A stretch of DNA of 64,000 bases from Hofstenia miamia. Taxonomy: Eukaryota > Xenacoelomorpha > Acoela > Hofsteniidae. The stretch lies in NCBI GenBank assembly GCA_900660155.1, contig CABFPE010001037.1, positions 15,446 to 79,445 on the forward strand, in the 5' to 3' direction. The notes beneath the pieces were generated by a model, which saw only the letters and a program-made list of their open reading frames with translations, made no database searches and was not told the origin of the DNA. A program made the translations under genes and the position numbers. Of the stretch, positions 23,648 through 35,592 are shown one piece after another; position 1 is the first letter of the stretch, and each line of letters begins with the position of its first letter.

Positions 23648-24774
23648 AAAAGTATGGCGCTGCTTCACATGAGACCGTCCCTTAATGGCATTTGCGTGAT
23701 CCCACCACAATCTAGATCCTCTCTTGCTTGCGTTTTCGAGGTTTCCTCTGATCACTTCACCTATGCGTTTGAACAAAGCTTCAGCATCCAAGCAACGACC
23801 TTTGTGGAGAAGGCGATAACATTTACGAAGCATTTTGATAACCGGGGTAATGAATGGTGAGTCCTTTGGCTTGAGCCTTAAGAGTTTACGAGAGCAGAAC
23901 TGGTCAAGGAGAGATAGAGTTATCCGTGTGATTTCATTTACAGCAGCATTCATGTCATCAATTTCGGTAATATAGGAGAAATCAACCGCGTCCATTGCTA
24001 AATTTAACAGCTCTCGACATTGGGCTCAGACATCTCTAATATAATATATAAAAAATAAATATATTTTTTTGAAAATTATGAAAAATATAGTTCAAAGGTG
24101 TATCTTTCATTATGCCAAAGCTCATTGCGTTATCTTTAGTAATTTTGAAGTAAAAGAGGGAGGCCTAATTTTTCTGTGCGTTATTGACATTTCATACGGC
24201 TGCGTTAAGGNAAAAGTATGGCGCTGCTTCACATGAGACCGTCCCTTAATGGCATTTGCGTGATCCCACCACAATCTAGATCCTCTCTTGCTTGCGTTTT
24301 CGAGGTTTCCTCTGATCACTTCACCTATGCGTTTGAACAAAGCTTCAGCATCCAAGCAACGACCTTTGTGGAGAAGGCGATAACATTTACGAAGCATTTT
24401 GATAACCGGGGTAATGAATGGTGAGTCCTTTGGCTTGAGCCTTAAGAGTTTACGAGAGCAGAACTGGTCAAGGAGAGATAGAGTTATCCGTGTGATTTCA
24501 TTTACAGCAGCATTCATGTCATCAATTTCGGTAATATAGGAGAAATCAACCGCGTCCATTGCTAAATTTAACAGCTCTCGACATTGGGCTCAGACATCTC
24601 TAATATAATATATAAAAAATAAATATATTTTTTTGAAAACTATGAAAAATATAGTTCAAAGGTGTATCTTTCATTATGCCAAAGCTCATTGCGTTATCTT
24701 TAGTAATTTTGAAGTAAAAGAGGGAGGCCTAATTTTTCTGTGCGTTATTGACATTTCATACGGCTGCGTTAAGG
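23648..24774. repeat. 563-bp direct duplication around a single n (23648-24210 and 24212-24774)
   Basis: The two copies are almost identical (I see one difference, att versus act near 24097/24661) and abut at one n (24211). The shared border means copy 1 ends where copy 2 begins, typical of overlapping contig ends left unmerged. The duplicated piece carries part of the LINE linker. Confidence 0.9.
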
Positions 24775-24949
24775 ATTAAAAGTTATTTTAAATATTTTTC
24801 AACGATATTAATTTTTCTTCAAATGAATTTTTAAACCATGGCACATAAACTCATTTAACAGTAATATTTGCCATTGCGCACCATGACAAAGATGTCATAA
24901 TGACTCAAAGTAATTTTGCTCGCTAGAAAGATTTAAGATTTTTAGATCA
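24775..24949. other. No gene recognised
   Basis: Short AT-rich spacer. Confidence 0.4.
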
Positions 24950-25090
24950 AGGACTGAGGGATGATGTGCTGTCGTCTATATTTTGTAATTCCAACCAAAA
25001 TAATTCTTTAAGCACATCAAATTGACTACCCTAATCTGATAAAATAGATTTAGCATGCATATGTTTATAAACTCAATATTTCAAAACTGT
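24950..25090 (-). mobile_element. Small Ty3/gypsy integrase fossil
   Basis: The plus-strand text (tgtaattccaaccaaaataa, gactaccctaatctgataaa) matches, with differences, the integrase part of the gypsy element at about 53805-53945. A broken fragment only, with no ends visible. Confidence 0.65.
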
Positions 25091-28000
25091 TTCCTAAGAC
25101 AATATTTCAACTGAAAGTATTGTACATTTAGTTGAAATATTATCTAGATCGACAATCATCTTGGAGCATAGCACAACAATTTTTAAAAGAAATTTGAAAA
25201 TTTTTCCTGGCTTCGTTTATTAGGAGTAGAATGTCTGTCATTAGAATCCATAGTAATATTTGCGAATTTATTGAAAATTCGGCTACAAGTACGAATTGAA
25301 TTTTTCAAGACGGCATCTATATTTTGCTGTAGAATTTATGCAATTTAACATTACCAAACCTTTGTTTTATGTAGTTCGGGTCTTTATTGACATTGCATTC
25401 TGTGAATGCAAAAAGCTTTCATTGGTATTACAGAATTCACAAGAACATATTCTTACTTAACAGAAATATCTCACGATATGTGTTTTACACTCCACGTAAA
25501 ATTTACGAATAACAATTGAAAATTACTGAATTAATGACAGCAGAATACATTAGCGTGATGCGAACTTAATTCAAGTGAAATAATTGTTGTACATGTGCAA
25601 ACAAATTTAAAAATATATTTTACAAATGGAAGCCACATTAAAAGTAAAAAATTATCAAATTATGCGATTGACTTTCATAAAGTTGTTCGCATTAGGATCA
25701 GCATAAAGATATAGTAATTTATAAAAATATAATCAATGCACAGTAGATCTATGCAGGCTCTGCAAAAATCATATTTCATTTATCAAATCGGACAAAAACT
25801 GACTGAGAAATGCTCTTGTAAATATGGTATACTAATATTTTTAATGGTAAATATGCATCTTTCTGCTAAATCTAAAGCAGTTGTTTACAAATAGGGCTCG
25901 AACGTAGACCTAAGTTGCAGAACATTGTATGTGGGTCTCAATATATGCTTGATACTTTCTTCTACTATTTCAATAGTTTTGATAAAAATAATTTCAAACA
26001 AATATTGAATATCCTCTAAAGAATCGCAAATAATTTTTTCTTTAGCTTATCGAGATCTTGAGATTTGTGCATTATACATATAAAGCCTAATAGGTTTATT
26101 TAAGCATCTCACAATCATACAAATTGTAAGAATGTTTAATAATAATAATAATAAGAATTTGGGGCGCCTGGTACAAAAATAATGGGATTCTGTGGCGCTT
26201 CGTGCAAAAGTTAGAAATAAGTGTGATTTGTATTTTTAGCATAAAATAATGGAGGGCGTTTCGTATTTTTTAGTTTTTTTCCTGAAATATGCACTGTATG
26301 GATTTTTTCATTGCATTCATGCAATTGTTATTGTTTAGCCAATAATTTAAAAGAAATCTTTAATTCTAACCAAATATATTTATATGATTGATAAAGAAAA
26401 TTTTTGAATGTGATAGTATTTTGAAAGGAATTTTAAAGACATATAACTCATTAACTAAAACAGATATCGAGAATCCGAAAGCACCCTAAGATGGAAAAAT
26501 TCCACTTCTCTAAATTACGCTTAAAAATTCCATCCCAGTACTGAATCCTTGCAAAAAATGTATGAGCAAGGTTTCCGTCTTGTCATCTGCAGTAATACAA
26601 ATTCAGACTTTGCCCAAGACGCACCTGAATGGGGCTTCGCTGTCTACCTACAGAAAACGAAATACTTATCGTTAGTTGATTTTTCCCTGGACCCTCACAC
26701 GCTTATTATCTGAAAATTGGATATGAGGCGCATTTACATGTTTGTTAAAATTCGAATTTTTTACCATCATCTAAAAAAAAATTAAGACCCCATAGATCAT
26801 GAACTAAAATAGATATCTGAAATCTGAAAACACCACAATATAGAATATATCCTCTTCTCTTAATTACGCTAATTAATTCCGCCAGGTAGTCAATCCTTGG
26901 CGGTACACTAATCCGCCCTTGCCCCAAAGGCAGAATAAATTCTGTGATTGCTTACCAGAGCTTAACACAAGTCAAGTCATAATAAACTGAGGCCCAAGAC
27001 CCATCCTGATCAGTGACCTTATGACTTGACCCACGATCTCCTCACCCAGAAAGATCAGAACAAAATTGTTTGACATTATATAATTATCATTTGAACAACA
27101 TTGAAAACCAATTTAAAATAAATTATTTGAAGTTATCCGAGTACCTTACTACCTTAATCCCATACATGAATAGACCTGAGCAAAACATTACCTGTTTGAC
27201 CCGTACCTGAATATCCCGCGGAACATATTCAACATGTTGCGCACTGTTTGTCTGATTGATCTTCACCATTTTTTCTTCCGAACTGCATTCTAAACATATA
27301 AATTCTTTAAATAGAGCGGTATAAAGTTAATCTTACACCTATTTTGAATCAACAATTAATTAGATTTTAGGGCGCTTTGTTCAATTTTGAGTTAGATAAT
27401 AGGGCAAAAACTCGAAAATAATTAGGGTTTAGGGCGAAAAGTACAATAACTGTACCAATATTAATTAATTTCTTGTTCTGACTTAATACAGGGTTTATAA
27501 GCATTGAAATATAAATTTATTTAAACAAATAACTTGCTTCAAATACATTATGGAAAAGAAAAAATTTATAATGTGAAGAATTTACTCTTTCAGCCTGTTA
27601 ACAATATGTATCATGGGCACAACAATTTGCATCTCACAGTATCAAACTTGACAATAAATATCTAAATTTACACTCTGTGCATACAATTATACAAGTCGCC
27701 GTCTGCCTAATCATTTTGTACAAAACTCCCTTAACTTGACTGTAAATCTAATCACATCGCCCTGAATTCTAATGGATTTTGAGCCTCAAACAGTCGCTGA
27801 AAAGCAACTATCAATGTTGAAATTAAGAGGCACTGTGGGCAAATGCTAAAAAACAACCTAGAAAAAGTTTTCCCTCAATTGATTAAAAACCAAAGCTGTT
27901 AAGTGGAAAAGGGCGCCTCATATAAAGGGAAGAGAGCGTTTGGTACAATTTTCACCCCATTTTCAGCTACCAAACGCCCGTTAATTTTATAACAATAATA

Positions 28001-28269
28001 ATATTATTTTTATTATTATAATGGTGCTGAATACACTTCACCTATTATAATACATTATAATTACCTGTTATAATATATTATACATTATACTACATTATAA
28101 TGGCGTTTAATATTTTTGCCTGATTATTATAATGGCGCTTAATATTATTACTATTATTAAGCAAACAATTTTTGAAAACGACTGATTTTTTGGTATACAT
28201 GAAGTAGATTAAGCAGTAAGTTACATCCATACTAAATTTTCTGAATAAACTCATAACTTGAGTAATTCT
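25091..28269. other. Non-coding repeat-rich stretch
   Basis: No gene is recognised. From 26160 to 28150 a GGCGCCTGGTAC / GGCGTTTGGTAC / GGGCGCTTTG-like motif recurs in both orientations, with candidate inverted ends at 26161 and 27982. Within it, 26445-26720 and 26780-26950 are divergent direct copies (aactaaaacagatatcgaga versus aactaaaatagatatctgaa). At 28010-28150 runs of tataatggcgctt and attataat form an AT-rich palindromic cluster. Confidence 0.45.
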
Positions 28270-28800
28270 TTAGGGGGCAAGCGCTTGCGAAAACTGAGAT
28301 TGCTTAGCGAATAATGTTCGGATTGCTTTCAAACTAGGTTTATTCGCTTCTACATTACATTTTACATCTAGTTGATGGTTTCCATCGTTTTTTAGAAAAG
28401 ATCTAGTTGATATTTTAAAAAAATCCTAACATGAACCATTGTAGAGGCAGTATAATGTAAGACGTTACTGAATCACACAATTTTGAACTAGTCATTGCTT
28501 TAAATAAGTTCAAAAATTTGTTCTAGATGTAAAATGTAATTTAGAAGAGAATAAAAGTGTTCCGAAATCGATCCGAGCCTTAGTGGCTGCATAATCAACG
28601 TTTTATAATTGGGTTATTCCCGTAATAAATTTTTTATTAGAGCTATGACATTTCGAAAATGCTGATTGTGTTGCGAATAATGCTCAGATCGACTTCTTTT
28701 ATTCTCTTTTAAGCTTTATTTTTTCATCTAGAAAGTCCTTTTCAAGTTACTCGAAGCAAACTCAAGAGCTGATTTTGCTAAGACCGTCTGGAGGAAACTA
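28270..28800. repeat. Three-copy repeat, two direct and one inverted
   Basis: Related blocks at about 28285-28380, 28515-28575 (inverted) and 28660-28735. The shared cores are gcgaataatg(t/c)tc and acattttacatctag. Copies 1 and 2 can pair as a hairpin with arms of about 58 bp. No coding potential. Confidence 0.6.
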
Positions 28801-28921
28801 TTACTTTGGAACCAATCTAAGTGTGGGAAAAATTGTTCAAATGTGTAGATTGTTGTATGTTATCATCTACTTTATCTTTTAACCGTTAGATATACTAATA
28901 TTCAATAGACCCTTAGTTATA

Positions 28922-29870
28922 CAGGGTGGTCCATAAGTTACTGAAACATTTCTTTTTTAAATAACTCAGCAACCAAACGGCCAATTTCAATGAAGTAAAA
29001 AGCAGTCGACAGAGGAGAATCTACTTGTTACTTATTAGACCAAAATCGGTTCATATTTGACGAGAAAATTAAAAAAACGAAAAGTTGTATTTTTAGCACA
29101 ATTTTCATACAAAAATCACTTATCACATTCAATGTGTTTTCCGTCATTGTCAACGCACTTGTGCAAGCAATTTGCGAATTCCTGCAGAGCTTTTACCCGC
29201 GTTTCTGTTGTTATTTCATGTACACTTTGACGAGTTCTCCCTTTCAGTTCATCGAGATTGGCAGGTTGAGTGTGATAGACAATGGATTTCATATAAACCC
29301 ACAACCAAAAATCGCAGGGTGTCAAGTCGGAAGATCTGGCTTTTTTGTTGTTGGTATTCAGAAATGAGGAGAGTTTGGAGCATCGTAAGATAGGACTGGC
29401 CAGTGACATTCCCATCGAACAAGAATGGTCCGATCAGTTCACCTGACCAGACCGCCATTCAAATGGTCGCACGCTCCGAATGTAGCGGCTTCGTAATGAA
29501 TGCATTCGGATTCTTGCACCCGTAGATGTGAGCATTGTGTTTGGTGACTTGACCATTCAGATGGAAATGGGCTTCGTCCAAGAACATGATTCTGTTCAGG
29601 AAAGTCTCGTCGTCGGCAAGGCGCTGATCATGTCCTCACAGAATGTCAATCGATCCACAAAGTCCTCTTCTCTCCTGGAAAACACGAATTTTAAAAGGGC
29701 GCACTTGAAGATCTTGGCAGAGCATACGCTGAATAGTCGATTTTGATAAGTCCAGGTCACCGTTGGCACGTCGGTGGGAAGTGGTAGTATCCGCAGTGAA
29801 ATGATCGACACGAGACCGATGCCTTCAACAGTTCTTGAACACGATGGACGACCCCAAAAGCACTGATAAT
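28922..29870 (-). mobile_element. Mariner-superfamily transposon relic
   Basis: Its 3' TIR-like end is cagggtggtccataagt (28922-28938) after TA. Minus-strand translation gives FLNRIMFLDEAHFHLNGQV, KPLHSERATI, GELIGPFLFDGNVTGQ, LTPCDFWLWVYMKSIVY and a C-terminal NDGKHIE block, typical of an IS630-Tc1/mariner transposase. DEAHFHL carries a catalytic aspartate. Frame changes occur between blocks, a stop replaces a Trp position after ERATI, and the QDGA-type second motif is deleted. The 5' end abuts the LINE piece at 29866, and the other TIR is missing. Confidence 0.8.
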
Positions 29871-30090
29871 GGCAGCATATGAGCAAGCAATAAGAACAAA
29901 CTGGGTGAGGAATCATATAGATAGAAGAGTAGAAGTAAGTGTAGGCTAAGAAAGAGGCGGAGACAGTAGATCATCTGATAGCAGGGTGCGAGAAGTTGGC
30001 ACAGAATGAGTATAAGTTCAGGCATGACATTAATCGTAAACTAAGGGAGAGCAAGACATTGGCAAACATGACGACTTACAATTACCTGAA
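29866..30090 (+). mobile_element. LINE fragment with C-terminal zinc knuckle
   Basis: EQAIRTNWVRNHIDR, then ETVDHLIAGCEKLAQNEYKF and RHDI. The C...C...H...C pattern with ETVxHLxxGC is the block that lies just before KILWDFNIQT in the LINE type seen at 22119. It is a short separate copy of that type, fused against the mariner relic. Confidence 0.65.
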
Positions 30091-31085
30091 AATAAAGACA
30101 ACCCTTTTTATGACAAAAGCAGAAATCTCAATAATTTTTAGTAACTTGAAAAAAGCACCTGCAATTACTCCTTGTTTCCATAAGACATTTACAGAAGAAG
30201 TGAATTATTTGCTATCATTTTAATAAGTGCTTTAACACATGTGTATATCCTGATATTTGGAAAAGAGGTTACTCGCATTCCTAAAATTCCAAACGTCAAC
30301 TTAATTAACAAGAGACCTAAGTTATTCAGTCCAATAGCTGTTATACCGGTAATTGCTAGATGCTTGGATACATTCATTGCAGATGTTTTCAGTAAACGAT
30401 TGGCTAATATATTTGATAGCTTCCAATTTGCAATATAAAATTAATTCTGGAACAATAGACGTGATTATTTTACACAATGCACTACATATACAAAATATTA
30501 AATTCGCGATCTCATCACTAGTTCTAATAATCTTTTTTAATTACAGTAGTGCTTTTAATACAATTTAATGAGCAGGAAAACTAAGGAAATTATTATTGCA
30601 CATAAAAACATCCAAGTCTGAAAAACGCTGTTAATACTAAGCTATATGTTAACGAAAACGTAATCGAGGTAATTCATGCATATAAATACTTGGGCACGCC
30701 CATCGATGATGATCTTACATGGAGTTCACATGTTAGTTATATTACTAAATTTGTCAATCTAAGGATAAGAAAACTTTCTTATATTCTGAGATATATCAAT
30801 AAAGACAAAGTTATTCGAATTGCAAACGTATGTCTTTCCAATATATTTATATGCAGCACTTTGTAAGAAATATCACAAAACAACAGAGAAAATGCCTAAT
30901 TAAGACGTTGAAATTATTTGTAAGAATTGCAAATATTCATAAATGTGCACTAATCAACTGTAAAAAAGATTGCGATCATGTTCTATACAGAGAAGGAAAT
31001 GGGCTGAGTTTGGTTGGAGCGAAATGTCATGGGCCAAAATGTGGGCTTGATATTTCTGAGCTAAAATGTATATATTTTATCAGTA
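30091..31085 (+). mobile_element. LINE reverse-transcriptase relic
   Basis: Blocks in order: NLKKAPAITPCFHK, DIWKRG near 30250, RPKLFSPIAVIPVIARCLD (RT fingers), FNYSSAFNTI (palm motif A, first catalytic D read as N, near 30540), then HAYKYLGTPIDDDLTWSSHV (thumb, 30670-30735). The PQG/YADD region is missing between 30570 and 30600. Many frame changes; dead. Confidence 0.75.
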
Positions 31086-32690
31086 CCGTCATGTTTTGAT
31101 TAATTAAATTAAAATTAGTGGGTTATTGTTATAACTGATAAATATAGACTTTCATATGAACAATAATTTGGACACGTTGTCATATAGGTCTTCCTTGGAA
31201 CAGGGGTTTCCTACTCTAGCAATTGTAGCTAGGTGGCTCAAGCATCACAGCCCAATCAGAAAGAGACAACAGCAATGCTGGACTGACAGTATCAGATAGA
31301 CGCGTCCGACTGAGCAGTGACCAGTCGGCAGCATCGAATTTGTCAATAGCTGTGCAAAAAATTATATACATTATTGCTTTTTTAAATTTTACTAGTAGTC
31401 ATTAATAGTTCCCATTATTATATGTATAAGAAAGTGCCAATATTTTAGCCATCGCTGAAGATTTAAAAAATCTAAATGCTTCTGACATAAAGTAATGGAT
31501 ATACATGAAGGTAAACCAAATAAAATTTCTTGGAATCCCTACTATTAATAAAATCATCTTTACATGTTTTGAATTACCCAGTTTTTATTTCTGAATGACA
31601 TCAATGTAGAATAGAGAAATGAATCATTATCATGAAAACCTACTTTAGATTGAACTTATCCATAATCCACTTTTCCCGTAAAATGGCATCCAATCTTATT
31701 TGTAAAATGGTCTAAATTTCATTTTAGAGAAATAGGCTCAAAATGGGCTAAGGATTTGAATTGATGGGCTGGGTTGAGCCTACAAACAATCGGCTGGGCA
31801 GGGAACTTTTTTAATGTAATCACCCTATTTCCATCTCTGGTTCTACATAAAGAAATACTATTTTCAAATTCAATGTTATATATACAACCAGCTAAGATCT
31901 CAACTTCATAAAATAGGAGAAGCACTAATAATTCAACAATGAAACAAAGATCATTTATTAAATAAACAACTAAGTACGATGACATTGAATTTATTTTAAA
32001 TTGCATGCAATATTTAATATATAACTTGTAATAAACTGGAAACATTTAGTCATTTCAACATATTTGTATACTGATGATATATGCAAAAAAATGTATGAAA
32101 TATGAAAAATATGCAAAAAAAATTATATTTAATGTTCACTTCTAATCTCTCAGTAGAATCAATAAAGTTCAGGAAAGTTTTATTCAAAACGAAACTTTGA
32201 AAAACAAGACAAAGCATACATCTAATTTAGTATATATGATCTTTATTATATTGTTTAATGACCAAAGCATGACAGCGTTATTTCTTCAATTGATTGTGAT
32301 GATTAAATATATTTGAAGATACATGCTATCACTAATGTGCTGTTTAAATCAAATACCAAAGTTTCACTTAGTTTCATAACTATGAAGCTGAAGATTCTAA
32401 TATTCGATCTTTGATATTAAATATATTTCATTTTTGTAAATGTATAAAACCCTTAAGTGTTTCTTATTAATATGTTGTTTGGTGTCAATATGTAGTAACT
32501 TCCAGTAACTGTGTTTTCAGAATTACTTTATATTCTCTCTTTGCTATGGTTTTTATTCAAACATTTAGATATCTTTTTTTCATTATCTTTAGGAAAGATT
32601 AGGCTTGCTCAGCTGAAAGGCTAAAGTATGTCAATCTTAATCAGTACAACATTTTGCTTATGTCCGTTTTTGTTTATTTGGGCATTTTAT
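31086..32690. other. No gene recognised
   Basis: AT-rich. 31700-31855 ends in ccatctctg and carries gggctgggttgagcct-type text, somewhat like the hAT MITE at 42378, but no partner end or TSD was found. Around 31190-31330 the sequence is less AT-rich, without an open frame. Confidence 0.4.
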
Positions 32691-32709
32691 ATTTAGATGG
32701 TTGAATTTA

Positions 32710-33170
32710 ATGTGGCTTTTTCTAGTCTTCATTATTGTTCATATAAGTCTCAATAGTTTTTCCGATATTTCTTGTCATTTATCAGGATTCCAGCTTGTCA
32801 GGTGTTGCCTGTCAAACAATTTGACTTCTCAATGGATTTACAAAGTATCTAATTCTCCAAATTTCAAAACATTTCACATGGAAAAGCCCGCCCTTTGTTG
32901 TGAAATTAGGGATGCTCAATTTCTTCTTTCAAAATATGGACTTTTCAGTACAGACGTTACTGCAGTAAAGTTTGTAAATGTTAGCTTTGTACCGACATTG
33001 GATTATCCAAACTTTGAAATTATCAAGATGACCCCATCTCCACGCGCTGTTAAGATTATTTTGACGTCACATCCTTTGGTAAAATATCGAGCTTATTTAA
33101 TTTCTTCAAAAATGCATCGCCACTTCCCATCCTCAAGCATATTTTTTGATGGATTGGAAACATCTACTAG
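32710..33170 (+). CDS. Single-pass membrane receptor-like protein, exon 1 (signal peptide and ectodomain)
   Basis: No named family is certain. ATG at 32710 opens MWLFLVFIIVHISLN, a signal-peptide-like start. The ectodomain has clustered cysteines (CHLSGFQLVRCC, CCEI). A second half reads like a fibronectin-III/cytokine-receptor domain: MTPSPRAVKIIL as B-strand, VKYRAYLISSK, FDGLETSTR. The exon ends ACTAG/gtaaaa in phase 2 and joins in phase to the exon at 35593 (AG+G = Arg), giving FDGLETSTR-YTMCIQAKY, a typical 'gLxxxTxYtvxVxA' FN3 edge. A splice-acceptor consensus (tttatatttag) lies 13 nt upstream of the ATG; an earlier out-of-frame ATG at 32697 is a caveat. Combined product 277 aa. Confidence 0.6.
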
Positions 33171-34229
33171 GTAAAATGATTCAAATTTCTTCGAATATTT
33201 CCTGAAGAAAATTCATCTTTCTAAAATTGTTTAGGCCTCCTGTGTTTGCAAACCTAAATATGCGATAGGTGAATAAACAAGCATTACCAAATATAAGTGT
33301 GTCATTGATTGTTTGATTGTGAAATAATCAGAGAAATGGCCTGTATAATTTTAAATATCGTTTTAATTCTAATAATAAATTTATTAGCAAATGTTGCCCT
33401 ATCGTTACAACGTCATTTCAAAGCACAAAGGCAGAAGTCGTAAGCTACATTTGATATTGTCAATGCAAATGCTACGATGCTAAGGCTGTGGTTAAACTAT
33501 GTCATTTGTCACACGTGATCTGTTACATTTCAGTAGACTCTCACGTCTAACCATTCGAGATAAATTAGCGATGTGACGTGATTTTCAAACTGTTCTTGCT
33601 ACCAATCACACAGTTTAACTGTAGCCTAATGAAGATATAAAATTTTCCCTGAACGAATATTATGAGGGAGAATTTTTTTCACCGCAAAGTATTTTGTCGT
33701 TGTTTATATTTTACGGGTTTTAACTATTCTCTATAATAGCCTAAATTTGTCAATTTATTTTAATTCTACGAATATTGAAATTTACATATCATATTTCATA
33801 AAAAAGGAAACATTTTTTTTCTGAGACCTTGCTGTGCATTTTTAGCCATTGGCACACTTCTTTCTTTAGCACTACTCCTTTTTGACGTTGTTATTTCATG
33901 CCTACCAAAAAATTATTTTACCCGGTGAATTCGACACCAATATCTAAAGAGCAAATCCAATAACAAAAATGAGGCAAAAAGTGAACGAAGGCAAGCAAAC
34001 ATCATTCAAAGATGCCTTCATAGAATTCACGAGAATTTCACGTTTTTGACACATTCCCGTGTGACTCAATTATATTTGGATTGATACACGGTTAAACTAT
34101 TAAAACAAATTTGAGCAACTGTTTTCATCAGTAAATCCCATAATTTATGACTAAGCAAAATACAATTAATTACTTCTCCGTTAAATTTTGCTAACTTAAC
34201 CAACAGTTCTTGAGATTTGCTCACAAAGT

Positions 34230-34490
34230 AGAAACTTATTTTAATGACACCAGGATATCAATTTGGTCATGCCCTCAGTCGCGGGGTCCCTTCCACCATA
34301 TCCAACAAAGACTGCATTTCCATCATCTGCAAATTTGACCATTTCGATTTTGGAGATTCCATCAAGATCAAAGTAAGCTGATAAGATATTGAATAACAAT
34401 GGCCATTTACAGTACCCTATGGCACACAGTATATATCTGATGAAGAAATCATCAAGGGACACTGTATGGTGCACACATTCGCAGCTCTGG
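34230..34490 (-). mobile_element. LINE reverse-transcriptase palm fragment
   Basis: Minus-strand frame with KWPLLFNILSAYFDL followed by EMVKFADDGNAVFVGY. This fits RT motif B-C order (PLLFNI ... FADDG). The upstream PQG motif is degraded (IGYCKWP). It lies antisense in the receptor intron. Confidence 0.55.
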
Positions 34491-35117
34491 TTACTTCACA
34501 CAATCCTTGCTTGTTCAACGGTTTTTCTTTGAATATATTGTTAAATTGCTTAAAACTAAGCAGCATCATTTTATTAAAGCAATATCCTTCATGAACAACC
34601 CCAAATTTTTCGAATGTTTTTGTTTTTAAATATCAACAATGTACAATGCATTGTGTTCATCTTTGACGTCAACCAAATGCATAGCTCCATATGGTCTCAG
34701 GACTACATTTGTAGACTTTTTCAATACAGATTGACGTAGAAATTGATGTTGTTTGGCTAAATTGGATTGTTACAGTTTCTACGATGGTTTGAAATGTAAA
34801 AATTGAGATTCATTATCTTGTATCCAATTTCAAGCATAAAAACAAGCAGAAGTATAACTGTTGAAAACTTTTACACTGCCATGACGAATCAAAGATTGTC
34901 TTTAGATGGGTATATTATTGCTGGAAATCCAAAGAACTACGTCTGCTCATTTCAGGAATCATCATAGGACAAAAATCTGTCTCTGGGAGCTTTTAATTTC
35001 AGCCAAAACAAATTATTATTTTTATTTGATATTACCAATCGCTTTACCTAAATATAATTTGAAAGTGCGTGTGCATGCTGTAAAAATGGGTGATATATGT
35101 CATCGCATCGACTTCTA

Positions 35118-35214
35118 GGGATTTCTGCAGCAGCAGTCGCCAGTGAAAAAAGTTTGTCTAACGCTGGGAACATTATAAATTATGTTCGAGTCTTTTTCAC
35201 TAAAAAATTGTGTA
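35118..35214 (+). mobile_element. hAT transposase C-terminal relic
   Basis: ASEKSLSNAGNIINYVR and FFTKKL match the hAT dimerisation pattern SERxFSxAGxI...RxRLxxKxL. Flanked by gtcatcgcatcgactt at 35099-35114 and 35291-35306. Too short to assign a family. Confidence 0.55.
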
Positions 35215-35592
35215 ATGCGTGAAACCGAAAATTTCTCGAATATTTTTTTATTTCCCATTGAAAAAATCATCAAAAATCAATGATTTACTAGTCATCGCAT
35301 CGACTTTAAGAATAGAGGAGTCATACCCTTAGCACGCTGCTTAGTCCTTTGATGTCAATTTAACAAAAAAAATTGTTTTAAATATTTTCGTTTTGTAACT
35401 TCTAGAGTTAAAAGAAACAATTAATTTTAAAAAGACAGATTTCTTAAACTGACATTTCTGATAGATTTTTATTAGAAATAACTTTTCGATATTTCGCTAA
35501 GCACAAATTTGAATTCGTTTATAAAATTTCTAATTTCGTGCTATTAATTATTTGTTTAAAGAGATTTCTCATTTTATCAATGCTATCATTAG

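Larger units (their letters stand above)
20870..24000 (-). mobile_element. Minus-strand LINE ORF2 relic, interrupted
   Basis: In coding order: an endonuclease-RT linker (23995-23579, PFITPVIKMLRKCYRLLHKG), RT fingers (23523-23284, EVKDFQPVAITQVISRIFER), RT palm (23086-22634, INWIQDFISGRSQYV, GIQKGTVGGPY, LTAYADNN), and the thumb/C-terminus (21452-20870, NEKSKELRI, ITILGITFSARLSFEKHI, LLYKTLVLPIITYGCLAW). The PQG motif reads QKG and the catalytic YADD reads YADN, so it is dead. Between about 21455 and 22600 foreign DNA separates palm from thumb. The linker segment is duplicated at 24212-24774. Confidence 0.85.
33171..35592 (+). other. Intron of the receptor-like gene with transposon relics
   Basis: 2.4-kb intron. 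Contains a minus-strand LINE RT piece (34230-34490) and a hAT C-terminal relic (35118-35214) flanked by a 16-bp direct repeat. The rest is AT-rich without recognised genes. Confidence 0.55.

Noticed and set aside
31719-32045. 108-codon minus-strand open frame
   Set aside because: Low-complexity hydrophobic stretch ending in MITE-like sequence; no family.
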